Source: Planctomycetota bacterium | GTDB taxonomy: Bacteria > Planctomycetota > Planctomycetia > Gemmatales > Gemmataceae | DNA length: 64,000 nucleotides | NCBI GenBank assembly: GCA_016873095.1 | Contig: VGYC01000006.1 | Location: 1 to 64,000, forward strand | Direction of reading: 5' to 3' | Shown here: in pieces, positions 28,271 to 39,106 of the stretch | Layout: each line of letters begins with the position of its first letter | Position numbering within the stretch: the stretch's first letter is position 1 | Translations under genes and position numbers: made by a program | The notes under the pieces: model-generated | What the model was told of the DNA's origin: nothing | Seen by the model: only the letters and a program-made list of their open reading frames with translations | The model's database searches: none

Positions 28271-29128
28271 TCAGTCGCCGCTCGCCACCGCCTCGCTCTT
28301 GTAGATGCGGATCTTCTTCAGCCTTGCCAGCACCTGATTGAAATCGGCCGGGCGCTGTTCGCGCTTCTTGGCCAGCATGTCGAGGACAAGCTGGGCAAAC
28401 TCATCGGAAAGGTCCGGATTGTGCGCCTGCGGCGACACGGGCTTCTCGGCGATGTGCTTGCCAAGCAGTTCCTGGTTGCTGCCTGCGCGAAACGGCGGTC
28501 GATAGGTCGTGATCTCGTAGATCGAGGCGCCGAAGCTGTAGACGTCGGCGCGCTCGTCGAGGTCCTCGCCGCGGATCTGCTCGGGAGACATGTAGCTGCG
28601 CGTCCCTTGCGTCGTGGTCTTGCGGGCGAACAGCTTGCCGAAAAACCCGGCCTTCTGCTTCTTCTGCGCCAGGGCGAAGTCGCCGACGCGCACCTCGCCG
28701 GCATTGTTGGTGAAGATATTGTCCGGCTTCACGTCGCGATGCACCCAGCCACGCTGGTTCATGTAGCCCAGCCCGGTCGCGGCCAGCGTGATAACGCGGG
28801 CGGCATGCTCCTTGATGAAGTCGAACTGCTTGCGGACGATGCGATGCTTGAGGCTGGCAATCGGGAAGAACTCGGTGACGACGTACGGATTGCGGGCGTC
28901 CTTGTTGATCTCGATGGTCTTGAGGAGATTGGGATGGGCAAGCAGCTTGCCGACCTCGCCGTCATTGAAGAGCATGCGCCGCTGGGCCGGGTCGCCCGCC
29001 TTTTCGGGCAGGAGCAGCTTCATGCAGAAGCGCCGCCCCGACATGTCGGTCACTTCCCAGGTTTGCATGCTATGGCCGGTGAGCATGACGTTCACCAACC
29101 GGTAGTTGCCTACGATCTCTTCCGCCAC
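28271..29128 (-). CDS. Serine/threonine protein kinase with atypical ATP site
   Basis: A 285-residue soluble kinase domain with no membrane helix or sensor domain. Catalytic lysine Lys37 (FCMKLL), HRDVKPDN at 130-137 and the APE-like MSPEQI with RADVYSFG are intact. Two features are unusual: the glycine-rich loop is not recognisable (NVMLTGHSMQTWEV), and the metal-binding motif is DFA (150-152) instead of DFG. The aspartates remain, so activity is possible. It lies behind a good promoter (29190-29217) and next to, though divergent from, a small membrane-protein gene. Targets unknown. Confidence 0.88.
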   Translation of the reverse strand: MAEEIVGNYRLVNVMLTGHSMQTWEVTDMSGRRFCMKLLLPEKAGDPAQRRMLFNDGEVGKLLAHPNLLKTIEINKDARNPYVVTEFFPIASLKHRIVRKQFDFIKEHAARVITLAATGLGYMNQRGWVHRDVKPDNIFTNNAGEVRVGDFALAQKKQKAGFFGKLFARKTTTQGTRSYMSPEQIRGEDLDERADVYSFGASIYEITTYRPPFRAGSNQELLGKHIAEKPVSPQAHNPDLSDEFAQLVLDMLAKKREQRPADFNQVLARLKKIRIYKSEAVASGD

Positions 29129-29189
29129 GGCCGCCTCGGTTCGGGCGACAGCCTGCGTATTCGGGTTTTGCGAGTGGGTCTATGAGAAG

Positions 29190-29217
29190 AACATAACCGG
29201 CAACGCTGAAATGTCAA
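29190..29217 (-). promoter_or_regulatory. Sigma-70-like promoter of the kinase gene
   Basis: Reading leftward: consensus TTGACA (29217-29212), a 16-nt spacer and TATGTT (29195-29190), 62 nt before the kinase ATG. It is flanked by an inverted repeat CGGCAACG / CGTTGCCG (29198-29205 and 29224-29231). The rest of the 29129-29501 gap holds nothing I can support. Confidence 0.5.
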
Positions 29218-29501
29218 CGTTTTCGTTGCCGAAATCGGCTGGCCGCACCGACGAAGAAGATGGTGGCGAGCCGGAGGGCAGCAACCAGCAAGCGACGGCG
29301 ACCGTCGCCCATGCTGCGGGGCAGGCTCGGCCGGCGGGAGATGCAACGCGCTCTGATCCGGATTGCCAACATGACCCTGCCATCCGTAAAATGTGCTGGC
29401 ATGACCCGGTGCCCTGACCGGAGCCGGAGACGTTCGGGACCTTCAGGGCGAACTCGCTTCTCTTCTACGGTTACTCCCGGCTTCCAAATTGAGAGCAAAT
29501 C

Positions 29502-29855
29502 ATGTGGGACGTGCTATACGCTCTGGGGCGCGGCCTGATCAAGTTTCTCATCGCGCTGTTCATCGGCGTGGGGGTGGGGCTGGTGACGATTGGTTCGCTG
29601 GCGATCAAGTCCCCCGAAGTATGGAACTTCCGCCAGCCGCCGCCGTTCGGTCCGCTGCTGCTTGGCATCGGCGCCGGGTTGCTCACCGCCGGCGCCGTGA
29701 TGTTCATCTTGATATTCATTCCCTGGCCCCGGCGCTCCGCTCCGCTCGTGGGGTCCGCGCGGCGCGAGGACGGCGGGCCTGGCGAGGAGCCGTTGCCCGG
29801 CTCGACGTTCGCGCGCGCCGAGTCATTTCGCCGCGAGACGCCGGGCGGGGCTTGA
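29502..29855 (+). CDS. Small membrane protein of unknown function
   Basis: A 117-residue protein with two hydrophobic helices (about residues 9-33 and 49-73) and a hydrophilic, Arg/Glu/Pro-rich C-terminal tail (about 75-117). No recognised family. The frame is well bounded and the hydrophobicity pattern is clear. It lies 47 nt before the tRNA-Leu gene on the same strand. Confidence 0.65.
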   Translation: MWDVLYALGRGLIKFLIALFIGVGVGLVTIGSLAIKSPEVWNFRQPPPFGPLLLGIGAGLLTAGAVMFILIFIPWPRRSAPLVGSARREDGGPGEEPLPGSTFARAESFRRETPGGA

Positions 29856-29881
29856 ATTTTCCTGGGCCGTCCCAATAAAGT
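29852..29881 (+). promoter_or_regulatory. Candidate tRNA-Leu promoter
   Basis: TTGAAT (29852-29857), an 18-nt spacer and TAAAGT (29876-29881) lie about 21 nt before the mature tRNA 5' end. The -35 overlaps the end of the preceding gene. Moderate match to consensus. Confidence 0.35.
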
Positions 29882-29902
29882 GAAGATGAAGCCAGCTTTC
29901 TG

Positions 29903-29986
29903 GCCGGAGTGGCGGAATTGGCAGACGCGCCAGCTTGAGGGGCTGGTTTCCTTCGGGAAGTGCAGGTTCGAGTCCTGTCTCCGGCA
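29903..29986 (+). tRNA. tRNA-Leu, anticodon GAG
   Basis: Acceptor arms GCCGGAG (29903-29909) and CTCCGGC (29979-29985) pair perfectly, with discriminator A at 29986. The anticodon stem CCAGC/GCTGG encloses the loop TTGAGGG, anticodon GAG, reading CUC and CUU. A long variable arm (TTTCCTTCGGGAAGT) marks a class II tRNA as expected for leucine, and the T arm is GCAGG-TTCGAGT-CCTGT. The CCA end is not encoded. The cognate synthetase gene leuS lies at 45246-48128. Confidence 0.96.
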
Positions 29987-30055
29987 ATCCTTCCCAGCTC
30001 ACCGTCGCATTTTCAGTCCTGAGCCTCCGGTGCTCAGCGCGCGGAGGAATGCACC

Positions 30056-30820
30056 GTGCCAAGCAGTGCTGACAGCCTGGGCGAACTGGCGACGCAGTGG
30101 ACGCGCGTCTTCGAGGCGCAGGAGTCGCGCGGCGATCGTGCCGAGGCGGCGCGGCACGACCTGCTGGTCCGCTATCACCACGCCGTGCATCGCTACTTTC
30201 AGGAACAGCTCCGCGATCCGCATGCGGCCGGCAAGCTGTTCAGCAACTTCGCGCTGCGCGTCCTGGAGGTGCATGCCTTCCTCAGGCGTGCCGATCCGGA
30301 ACGCGGCCGCTTCCGCGATTACCTGCGCACCATCCTGCGTCGCATGGTGGTCGATCATTACCGCGAGCAGCAACGCGAGCAGAAGAAGCAGCAACCCCTC
30401 ATGGCCGGCAGCGACAATGAGCCGGCCGAGTCCGCCGCCACTCCCGAGGAGGACCAGCGCTTCATCGCCTTGTGGCGACAGGAATTGATCGACCAGGCCT
30501 GGAAAGCACTGGAGGCGGCGGAGCAAGCGACCGGCCAGCCATTTGCATCGTTCTTGCGCTATCAATCGGACCACCCCGGCTGCCGCTCAGCGGACATCGC
30601 CGCACACTTCACGGCCGTCGGCAAGAAATACACGGCCGCCGGCGCCCGCCAGATCGTTCATCGTGCCCGCGAACGCTTCGGTGAGTTGCTGGTTGCGGAA
30701 GTTGCCCGCTCGCTGCGCAGCGGCGATGAGAAGGTTCCGGCCGACCACATCGAACGCGAACTCATCGAACTGAACTTGCTCTTCTCGTACTGCAAGACGG
30801 CCCTGGAAAAATACGCTTGA
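30056..30820 (+). CDS. ECF-like RNA polymerase sigma factor (planctomycete type)
   Basis: A 254-residue protein. Residues about 10-105 resemble sigma region 2 of planctomycete ECF-like factors (LLVRYHHAVHRYFQEQLRDPHAAGKLFSNFALRVLE...FRDYLRTILRRMVVDHYREQQ), and about 130-225 contain a region-4-like helix-turn-helix part (SADIAAHFTA...TAAGARQIVHRARERFGELLVAEVARSL). The GTG start is supported by GGAGG 8 nt upstream; the nearby ATG is out of frame. No anti-sigma factor adjoins it, although the kinase gene 900 bp upstream might be linked since planctomycete sigma factors and Ser/Thr kinases are often neighbours. Confidence 0.8.
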   Translation: MPSSADSLGELATQWTRVFEAQESRGDRAEAARHDLLVRYHHAVHRYFQEQLRDPHAAGKLFSNFALRVLEVHAFLRRADPERGRFRDYLRTILRRMVVDHYREQQREQKKQQPLMAGSDNEPAESAATPEEDQRFIALWRQELIDQAWKALEAAEQATGQPFASFLRYQSDHPGCRSADIAAHFTAVGKKYTAAGARQIVHRARERFGELLVAEVARSLRSGDEKVPADHIERELIELNLLFSYCKTALEKYA

Positions 30821-30857
30821 GTGCGTCGGGATCGACCGGGAGCAAGCGGACAGCCTC

Positions 30858-31655
30858 TCAGTACTTTGCCATCTCCGTACCTCCCGCGGCGTTGCCGAGC
30901 TTCTTGATGGTGTCGCCGGCGGCACTGAGCATGAGGCGCAGGTCGCTGCCGATGGCGATGAACTGCCAGCCTTCGGCAATGCGCTGCAGGGCTTCCTCGG
31001 CGCTGCCGCAGTGCAGGCCGGCGGCGACCTTTTGCTTCTGGCAGGTGTCGAGGATATGCTTCATGGCCTGGCGGGTGGCGTTGGCGCTTGGCGGCGCGCC
31101 GTTGTGGTCGCGCATGCTGGCGGCCAGGTCGTTGGGGCCCACGAAGATGGCGTCGATGCCCGGCACCGAGAAGATCTCGTCGGCGTGCTCGACTGCCTGG
31201 ATGTGCTCGCACTGCAGGACGATCAGCAATTCGTCGTCGGCATGCGCGAAGTAGTCGCTGGCGTCGGTGTCGAAGTTGAGGGCATGGACGCTGCCGCCGA
31301 CGCTGCGCGTGCCGCGCGGCGGATAGAGTGCTGCATCGACCGCACGTGCTGCTTCCTCGACGGAATTGACCATGGGGACGACGATGCCGTGGGCGCCATT
31401 ATCCAGGACGCGCTTGATGTTCTCGTGGCTGTTGGAGGGGACGCGGGCCAGGGCGGTGCAGCCGGCATCGGCGATCGAGGCGAACATGTGCGTCGCCGTC
31501 TCCCAATCTACCAGCGTATGCTCGATATCCACCGTCAACCAGTCAAAGCCGGCTCGCGCCAGGAAACGCGAGGCGATGATGTTGCCCAGCGATAGCCAGG
31601 TGCCGACGGCGGGTTTGCCGGCCCGCAACGCTTTCTTGACAGAGTTTTCACGCAT
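30858..31655 (-). CDS. HpcH/HpaI aldolase family protein
   Basis: Class II metal-dependent aldolase or citrate-lyase-like TIM barrel, 265 residues, acting on 2-keto-3-deoxy acids. Family features: GTWLSLGNIIASRFLARAGFDWLTVDIEHTLVDW, LARVPSNSHENIKRVLDNGAHGIVVPMVNSVEEA, YPPRGTRSVGG, VLQCEHIQAVEHADEIFSVPGIDAIFVGPNDLAASM, and IAIGSDLRLM. Metal-binding Glu and Asp lie in QCEH and VGPNDL. No clear ribosome site at the ATG (31655). Divergent from the MoxR gene; an inverted repeat (31710-31728) lies between them. Confidence 0.9.
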   Translation of the reverse strand: MRENSVKKALRAGKPAVGTWLSLGNIIASRFLARAGFDWLTVDIEHTLVDWETATHMFASIADAGCTALARVPSNSHENIKRVLDNGAHGIVVPMVNSVEEAARAVDAALYPPRGTRSVGGSVHALNFDTDASDYFAHADDELLIVLQCEHIQAVEHADEIFSVPGIDAIFVGPNDLAASMRDHNGAPPSANATRQAMKHILDTCQKQKVAAGLHCGSAEEALQRIAEGWQFIAIGSDLRLMLSAAGDTIKKLGNAAGGTEMAKY

Positions 31656-31709
31656 GTGATTGGCCCGTGTTCGTGGTTTGTTGTGGAGCAATTGTATGTC
31701 TACGTGCGG

Positions 31710-31728
31710 GCGATTGCAGTACAATCGC
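31710..31728. promoter_or_regulatory. Inverted repeat between divergent aldolase and MoxR genes
   Basis: GCGATTG (31710-31716), a 5-nt centre and CAATCGC (31722-31728) form a perfect palindrome including a TACAAT hexamer (31720-31725). It lies 58 nt upstream of the MoxR ATG and is a candidate operator. No regulator gene is adjacent. Confidence 0.4.
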
Positions 31729-31785
31729 AGGGAGCAAGGGACGACGGCTACTGATACCGACCACGGACAAACAGCAACGGACAAA

Positions 31786-32760
31786 ATGGACATCACTTCC
31801 GAGATCCAGGCCGCCCGGGCCCGGCTGGACCCACTGTACCAGCAGATCGCCCGCGTCATCGTCGGCCAGAAGGCGATGGTGGATGGCCTGCTGGTCGGAC
31901 TACTCACCGGCGGGCACATGCTCCTCGAAGGCGTGCCGGGGCTGGCCAAGACGATGGCGGTGCGGACGATTGCGCGTGCCTTGCACCTGTCGTTCCAGCG
32001 CATCCAGTTCACGCCGGACTTGCTGCCGGCCGACGTCATCGGCACGCAGGTCTTCAACCCGCGCTCCGGCGAGTTCAGCATCAAGAAAGGGCCGATCTTC
32101 GCCAACATCGTCCTCGCCGACGAGATCAACCGTGCTCCCGCCAAGGTGCAGAGCGCTCTGCTGGAAGCCATGCAGGAGAAGCAGGTCACCATCGGCGACA
32201 CGACGTATCCGCTCGAGCAACCCTTCCTGGTGCTGGCCACGCAAAACCCGATCGAGCAAGAGGGGACGTATCCGCTGCCCGAGGCGCAGGTCGATCGCTT
32301 CATGCTCAAGTTGAAGCTGAACTATCCGTCGAAGCAGGAGGAACTGGCCATCCTGGAGCGGATGCAGGCCATCGAGCCGGAGATCGCCGTGGACGCCGTG
32401 TTGTCGGCCGACGACGTCTTCGCGCTTCGCCGGGAAGTGGATCGCATCTACGTCGATGACAAGATCAAGCGCTATATCGTCGAAATTGTGCATGCCACGC
32501 GTCGGCCGGGTGACTATGGCCTCGACCTGGCGGCCTATATCCAGTACGGGGCCAGTCCGCGGGCGACGATCTTCCTGACGCGTGGTGCCCGCGCTCATGC
32601 CTTCCTTGCCGGCCGGGCCTACGTCACGCCTGAGGACGTGAAAAACGTCGGCTATGACGTGCTCCGTCACCGCGTCAGCACTACCTACGAGGCCGAGGCG
32701 GAGGAGATTCCGTCCGAAAAGCTGCTGGAGCGGATTCTCAATCACCTGAAGGTGCCCTGA
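31786..32760 (+). CDS. MoxR family AAA+ ATPase
   Basis: A 324-residue AAA+ ATPase. Members act as chaperones that help metal insertion or assembly with a VWA-domain partner. Walker A is GVPGLAKT (the MoxR variant of GxxGxGKT), Walker B VLADEINRAPAKVQSALLEAMQEKQV, sensor 1 LATQNPIEQEGTYPLPEAQVDRFM, and arginine-finger/sensor 2 region YGASPRATIFLTRGARAHAFL. The ATG at 31786 gives a normal N-terminus. The usual downstream DUF58/VWA genes are absent; an aminotransferase gene follows. Confidence 0.94.
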   Translation: MDITSEIQAARARLDPLYQQIARVIVGQKAMVDGLLVGLLTGGHMLLEGVPGLAKTMAVRTIARALHLSFQRIQFTPDLLPADVIGTQVFNPRSGEFSIKKGPIFANIVLADEINRAPAKVQSALLEAMQEKQVTIGDTTYPLEQPFLVLATQNPIEQEGTYPLPEAQVDRFMLKLKLNYPSKQEELAILERMQAIEPEIAVDAVLSADDVFALRREVDRIYVDDKIKRYIVEIVHATRRPGDYGLDLAAYIQYGASPRATIFLTRGARAHAFLAGRAYVTPEDVKNVGYDVLRHRVSTTYEAEAEEIPSEKLLERILNHLKVP

Positions 32761-32836
32761 CGACCCGGCAAGAATTGCGGTCGAAGCCTCACGAGGATTG
32801 ACTGGCTTCCGTGAACGCGAGGCGTAAACAAAAGGC

Positions 32837-34159
32837 ATGAGCCGCGTCGTCGAGCAATACCGGCAAGCGTGTGAATATCTGGCGGGTGGAGTGTCGTCCT
32901 CGACGCGTGTCAACCGCGCCGTCGGCCATGCCATGCTGTTCGATCGTGCGGCCGGCTGCCGGTTGTGGGACCTCGACGGCAAGGAGTACATCGATCTCTG
33001 TTGCAGTCACGGCGCGACGCTGCTCGGCCACGGCGATGCGGGCGTCCGCAAGGCCGTCGATCGAGCCATCGAGCGCGGGGCTGCCTGCTCGTACGAGAAT
33101 GAGCAACACACCGAATTCGCCCGCGTGCTGTGCGAGGTGATTCCGTGCCTGGAGCGCGTGCGTTTCACCGGTTCGGGGACCGAGGCGACGATGCATTGCA
33201 TCCGGCTGGCTCGCGCCGTCAGCGGCCGGGGCAAGATCCTCAAGTTCGAGGGTAATTTTCACGGCTATCATGACCAGGTCATGTTCGCCATCGGCACGCC
33301 GGCCGATCGTCTCGGCCCCGAAAGCGCGCCGGCGGCGTTTCCCGGTTCCACCGGCATCTCCCCGGGACTCGAGCAACACCTTGTCATCGTGCCGTACAAC
33401 CGGCCGGACCTTTTCGAGACGGCGTTTCTGCGGCACAAGCACGAGCTGGCTGCCGTGCTGTGCGAGCCGATCTACTACAACGCCGGCTGCGTCATCCCCA
33501 GCCAGGAGTTCATCACGCGACTGCGGCAACTGACGCGCGACCACGGCGTGCTGCTGATCTTCGACGAGGTGCTCAGCGCCTTTCGCGCCTGTCTGGGAGG
33601 CGCCCAGGAATATCTGAAGGTGACGCCGGACCTGTGCACGCTGGGCAAGGCGGTGGGGGGCGGCTATCCGCTGAGCGTCTTCGGCGGTCGGCGCGACATC
33701 ATGGACCGGCTCATGCCGACGGGCGATTGCCAGCACAGCGGCACGTACAACGGCCATCCGGTCGCCGTTGCCGCCGGCCTCGCCGCGGTGACCGCTTACC
33801 GTCAGCCGGGCTTTTACGAGCACATTCATGCCGTCAGCCGCAAGCTGTGCGACGGGCTCACGGACATCCTGGCGCGGCACAGGGTTGCTGCCCGCGTTCA
33901 GGGCCTGGGGGCGCGCTTCGGCATCTACTTCGGCGTCAAGGAACCAGTGCTAAACTATCGCGATGCGATCAGCCATCATCGGGAAATGATGCTGCGTTTC
34001 GTCGCCGCCGCCATCCGACACGGCGTCTACTTCCACGACTACGGCGGCGCCCCCTGCCACCACGGCTTCTGCGCGGCCATGACGCTGGCGGATACCGACG
34101 AGGCTCTCAGGCGACTGGATCATGCGTTGCGGGATTTGTCTTCCGAACCCGAAGCGTGA
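32837..34159 (+). CDS. Class III aminotransferase, glutamate-1-semialdehyde aminomutase-like
   Basis: A 440-residue PLP enzyme related to HemL. It has YLAGGVSSSTR, GxGTEATM (FTGSGTEATMHCIRLARAVSGR), the KFEGNFHGYHD motif, LIFDEVLSAFR (PLP-binding Asp) and the Schiff-base lysine in CTLGKAVGGGYPLSVFGG. GSA aminomutase proper makes 5-aminolevulinate, but several residues differ (LGKAVGGGYP for IGKIIGGGLP), so a related aminotransferase or aminomutase is at least as likely. The weak start, ATG 32837, is 76 nt after the MoxR stop. It converges with the aconitase gene. Confidence 0.85.
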   Translation: MSRVVEQYRQACEYLAGGVSSSTRVNRAVGHAMLFDRAAGCRLWDLDGKEYIDLCCSHGATLLGHGDAGVRKAVDRAIERGAACSYENEQHTEFARVLCEVIPCLERVRFTGSGTEATMHCIRLARAVSGRGKILKFEGNFHGYHDQVMFAIGTPADRLGPESAPAAFPGSTGISPGLEQHLVIVPYNRPDLFETAFLRHKHELAAVLCEPIYYNAGCVIPSQEFITRLRQLTRDHGVLLIFDEVLSAFRACLGGAQEYLKVTPDLCTLGKAVGGGYPLSVFGGRRDIMDRLMPTGDCQHSGTYNGHPVAVAAGLAAVTAYRQPGFYEHIHAVSRKLCDGLTDILARHRVAARVQGLGARFGIYFGVKEPVLNYRDAISHHREMMLRFVAAAIRHGVYFHDYGGAPCHHGFCAAMTLADTDEALRRLDHALRDLSSEPEA

Positions 34160-34174
34160 CGCGTCGGACTCTAT

Positions 34175-36877
<2,703 letters not shown>

Positions 36878-36895
36878 GTCGACTGCTTCCAAACT

Positions 36896-36975
36896 GGGAG
36901 GGCGAGGCTCCCGCCGAGCCACGAACCCTCGGTGTGCTCAATGTCCAAACGGCTCGGCAGAAGCCTCGCCCTCCC
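36896..36975. repeat. Dispersed element family A, inverted pair
   Basis: Arms 36896-36920 and 36951-36975 (core GGGAGGGCGAGGCT) are inverted with two mismatches and a 30-nt spacer. They lie just upstream of acnA, within its likely leader. The rest of the 36878-37196 gap contains nothing I can support. Confidence 0.9.
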
Positions 36976-37196
36976 GACCGGGGGCGTACCCCATCACTTG
37001 CGTGGCCATACGGATGGCATGACCTTGCCTGGTGGTTATCTTAGGAGGAGATTGGCGAGACCGTTAGCGGCGGGCATCCTTCCTTGGCGGAGGCCGGCGC
37101 TCATTCAAGGCGCTACGTCCCTGGGTGTCACCCGGGATAGCATCGGACAGGGGGCGAAACGCGCCACCTTCGATGATCCGTATTCATCATTCAAAT

Positions 37197-37661
37197 CTAC
37201 CCCTTGTGATAGCTCCGCCGATCCACCATGGGCCGGCGTTCGAGGCGGCGGCGTTCGGCATGATTGCTGCCGGAGCCGAGGACGCGCATGGCCTTGTCGG
37301 CGTTGGAGACCTTGAAGATGCCCATGACCTTGCCGTTGCGGCCGCCGGAGCTGCAATACGCGTAGTCGATGCTGATGTGCTCCTCGGCCAGCACCTCGCA
37401 GACGTGTGCCAGCGCGCCGGGCTGGTTCTTGAGCTCCACCAGCAGCACGTCGGTCTCGGTGAGCGGCGAGTTCAGTCCCTGGATGATCTGGGCCGTCTTG
37501 GCCGGGTCGTCCACTACCAGCCGCAACACGCCGTGCTCGTGGCGATCCATCACGGACAGAGCCGTGATGTTGACCTTCTCGCGGGCCAGTGCGGACAGCA
37601 CGTTGGCCAGCCGGCCCGGCTTGTTCTCCAGAAAGACGGTGATCTGCTTGGCAGTTTGCAC
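37197..37661 (-). CDS. Tandem ACT-domain protein
   Basis: A 154-residue cytoplasmic protein made of two ACT domains: residues 1-70 (ITVFLENKPGRLANVLSALAREKVNITALSVMD...LRLVVDDP) and 71-135 (VLLVELKNQPGALAHVCEVLAEEHISIDYAYCS...FKVSNADKAMRVL), then a basic tail. ACT domains bind amino acids or related ligands; stand-alone pairs act as sensors or regulators. The ligand cannot be told. The GTG at 37661 has GGAGG 5 nt upstream, a strong case for that codon. Confidence 0.9.
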   Translation of the reverse strand: MQTAKQITVFLENKPGRLANVLSALAREKVNITALSVMDRHEHGVLRLVVDDPAKTAQIIQGLNSPLTETDVLLVELKNQPGALAHVCEVLAEEHISIDYAYCSSGGRNGKVMGIFKVSNADKAMRVLGSGSNHAERRRLERRPMVDRRSYHKG

Positions 37662-37778
37662 ATTTCCCTCCAGTAGAGAGGACCAGGGGACTCGGCGAAG
37701 CTGACAGTCATAGTTATTTTAGGCTGCCCGGTGATAAATCCAAGGATGCCGTGGCGATCGCCCTCGGCGGCCCGGCGC

Positions 37779-38819
37779 TCATTCCAGTCCCAGCATGCGC
37801 CGGTTGGCTTGCGGATCGCTCCTGCCGCCGGCGAAGTCGTCGAAAGCGACGGTGGTCGTCTCGATGATGTGCCGGGCGATGAAGGGGGCGCCCTCGGCCG
37901 CTCCTTGCTCCGGGCTCTTCACGCAGCAGTCCCATTCCATGACCGCCCAGCCGTCGTAGCCGGCCTCGGCCAGCAGCGTGAACACGGGCTTGAAATCGAC
38001 CTGGCCGTCGCCCAGCGAGCGAAAGCGGCCGGCCCGTTTCGTCCACGGCTGATAGCCGCCATAGACGCCGACGCGGCCGCTGGGCCGGAACTCCGCATCC
38101 TTTACGTGGAAGCCGGAGATGCGCTGGCCATACAGCTCGATGAACTGCAAGTAGTTGAGCTGCTGCAAGAGCAGATGGCTCGGATCGTAATTGATGCACG
38201 CGGCCGGGTGATTGCCCGTGTGCTCCAGAAACAGCTCGAAGGTTGCGCCATCGAAGAGATCGGACCCCGGATGCAACTCGTAGCCGAAGACGCAGCCGTG
38301 ATCGCGGGCCAAATCGAGCAACGGCAGCCAGCGCCGCGCCAGTTCCTTGAACGCCTCATCGATCAACCCGGGCGGGCGCTGCGGCCAGGGATAGGCCAGA
38401 TGCCAGGCGAACCCGCCGGACAGCGTGGGGATGTTCCGCAGCCCCATGTGGGCGGAGGCACGGATGCATTTCTTCAGCTCCGCCGTCGCCCATTCCGTGC
38501 GGGCGTTGCCTTCAAGTCCCGGCGGATGAAAGACGCTGAAGCCGGCGGCGTAGGCGGGATGCACGGCCAGCACCTGTCCTTGCAAGTAACCGGCCAGCTC
38601 GGTGACGGCGAGCCCGATGCCGGCGAGCTTGCCGCGATAGTCGTCGCAGTAAGCACGCGAGGTCGCCGCCTGATCGAGGTCGATGACGCGGCCATCCCAC
38701 GCGGGGATTTGCAAGCCCTTGTAGCCGAAGCCGGCAAACCAGCGGCTGATGCCGTCGAGCGTCGAGAATGGCTCCTGATCGCGGAGGAACTGCGCGAGGA
38801 AGACGGCGGGACCTTGCAT
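37779..38819 (-). CDS. Sugar phosphate isomerase/epimerase-like TIM-barrel protein
   Basis: A 346-residue AP-endonuclease-2-type TIM barrel, the family of IolE, IolI and xylose-isomerase-like enzymes. Supporting stretches are FGYKGLQIPAWDG, LAVTELAGYLQGQ, FGYELHPGSDLFDG (metal-binding Glu and His), CINYDPSHLLLQQLNYLQFIELYGQRISGFHVKDAEF (Asp, His, HVKD) and DGWAVMEWDCCVKSPEQG (final Glu). The substrate is probably a sugar or inositol derivative. The start (ATG 38819) has GAGAG about 9 nt upstream. A block of family B repeats lies immediately upstream. Confidence 0.9.
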   Translation of the reverse strand: MQGPAVFLAQFLRDQEPFSTLDGISRWFAGFGYKGLQIPAWDGRVIDLDQAATSRAYCDDYRGKLAGIGLAVTELAGYLQGQVLAVHPAYAAGFSVFHPPGLEGNARTEWATAELKKCIRASAHMGLRNIPTLSGGFAWHLAYPWPQRPPGLIDEAFKELARRWLPLLDLARDHGCVFGYELHPGSDLFDGATFELFLEHTGNHPAACINYDPSHLLLQQLNYLQFIELYGQRISGFHVKDAEFRPSGRVGVYGGYQPWTKRAGRFRSLGDGQVDFKPVFTLLAEAGYDGWAVMEWDCCVKSPEQGAAEGAPFIARHIIETTTVAFDDFAGGRSDPQANRRMLGLE

Positions 38820-38833
38820 GCGTGGCATCTCTC

Positions 38834-38857
38834 GTAGGCGACGCTGCCAGCGTCGCC
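38834..38857. repeat. Dispersed element family B
   Basis: GTAGGCGACGCTGCCAGCG followed by TCGCC; nearly palindromic (GGCGACGCT/AGCGTCGCC). One of five copies of this family in the window. Confidence 0.85.
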
Positions 38858-38874
38858 GAGTCTGCTCCCCCATC

Positions 38875-39056
38875 GGACCCGGCCAGGCGACCCTGGCAGC
38901 GTCGCCTACGGAATCAACTCGTCAGAGCCCCAAGTTGAGGCGAGTCATGGCCGGTGTTGCCCATGGGACCCGGCCAGGCGACCCTGGCAGCGTCGCCTAC
39001 GGAATCAACTCGTCAGAGCCCCAAGTTGAGGCGAGTCATGGCCGGTGTTGCCCATG
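38875..39056. repeat. Perfect 91-bp tandem duplication with family B elements
   Basis: Two identical 91-bp copies (38875-38965 and 38966-39056), each with one family B hairpin element (38885-38909 and 38976-39000) plus about 55 nt of otherwise unique sequence. The lack of any mismatch points to a recent duplication. The region 38820-39106 holds no gene. Confidence 0.95.
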
Positions 39057-39106
39057 GGACATTCTTCGCCGCGTACTGCGTGCGCGGCTCTGGCGCGACT
39101 GTGCAC

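Noticed and set aside
29106-29498. Two overlapping frames of about 100 codons between kinase and membrane-protein genes
   Set aside because: Compositionally Arg/Pro-rich shadow-like sequence over a promoter region, without ribosome sites.
30056-32309. 483-codon leftward frame running through the MoxR region and the aldolase
   Set aside because: Only the part from 31655 down matches the HpcH/HpaI family; the upstream part is antisense to MoxR.
38875-39056. 91-bp direct repeat considered as a CRISPR array or phage attachment site
   Set aside because: Only two adjacent copies, far too long for CRISPR repeats, with no cas genes, integrase or tRNA beside them.
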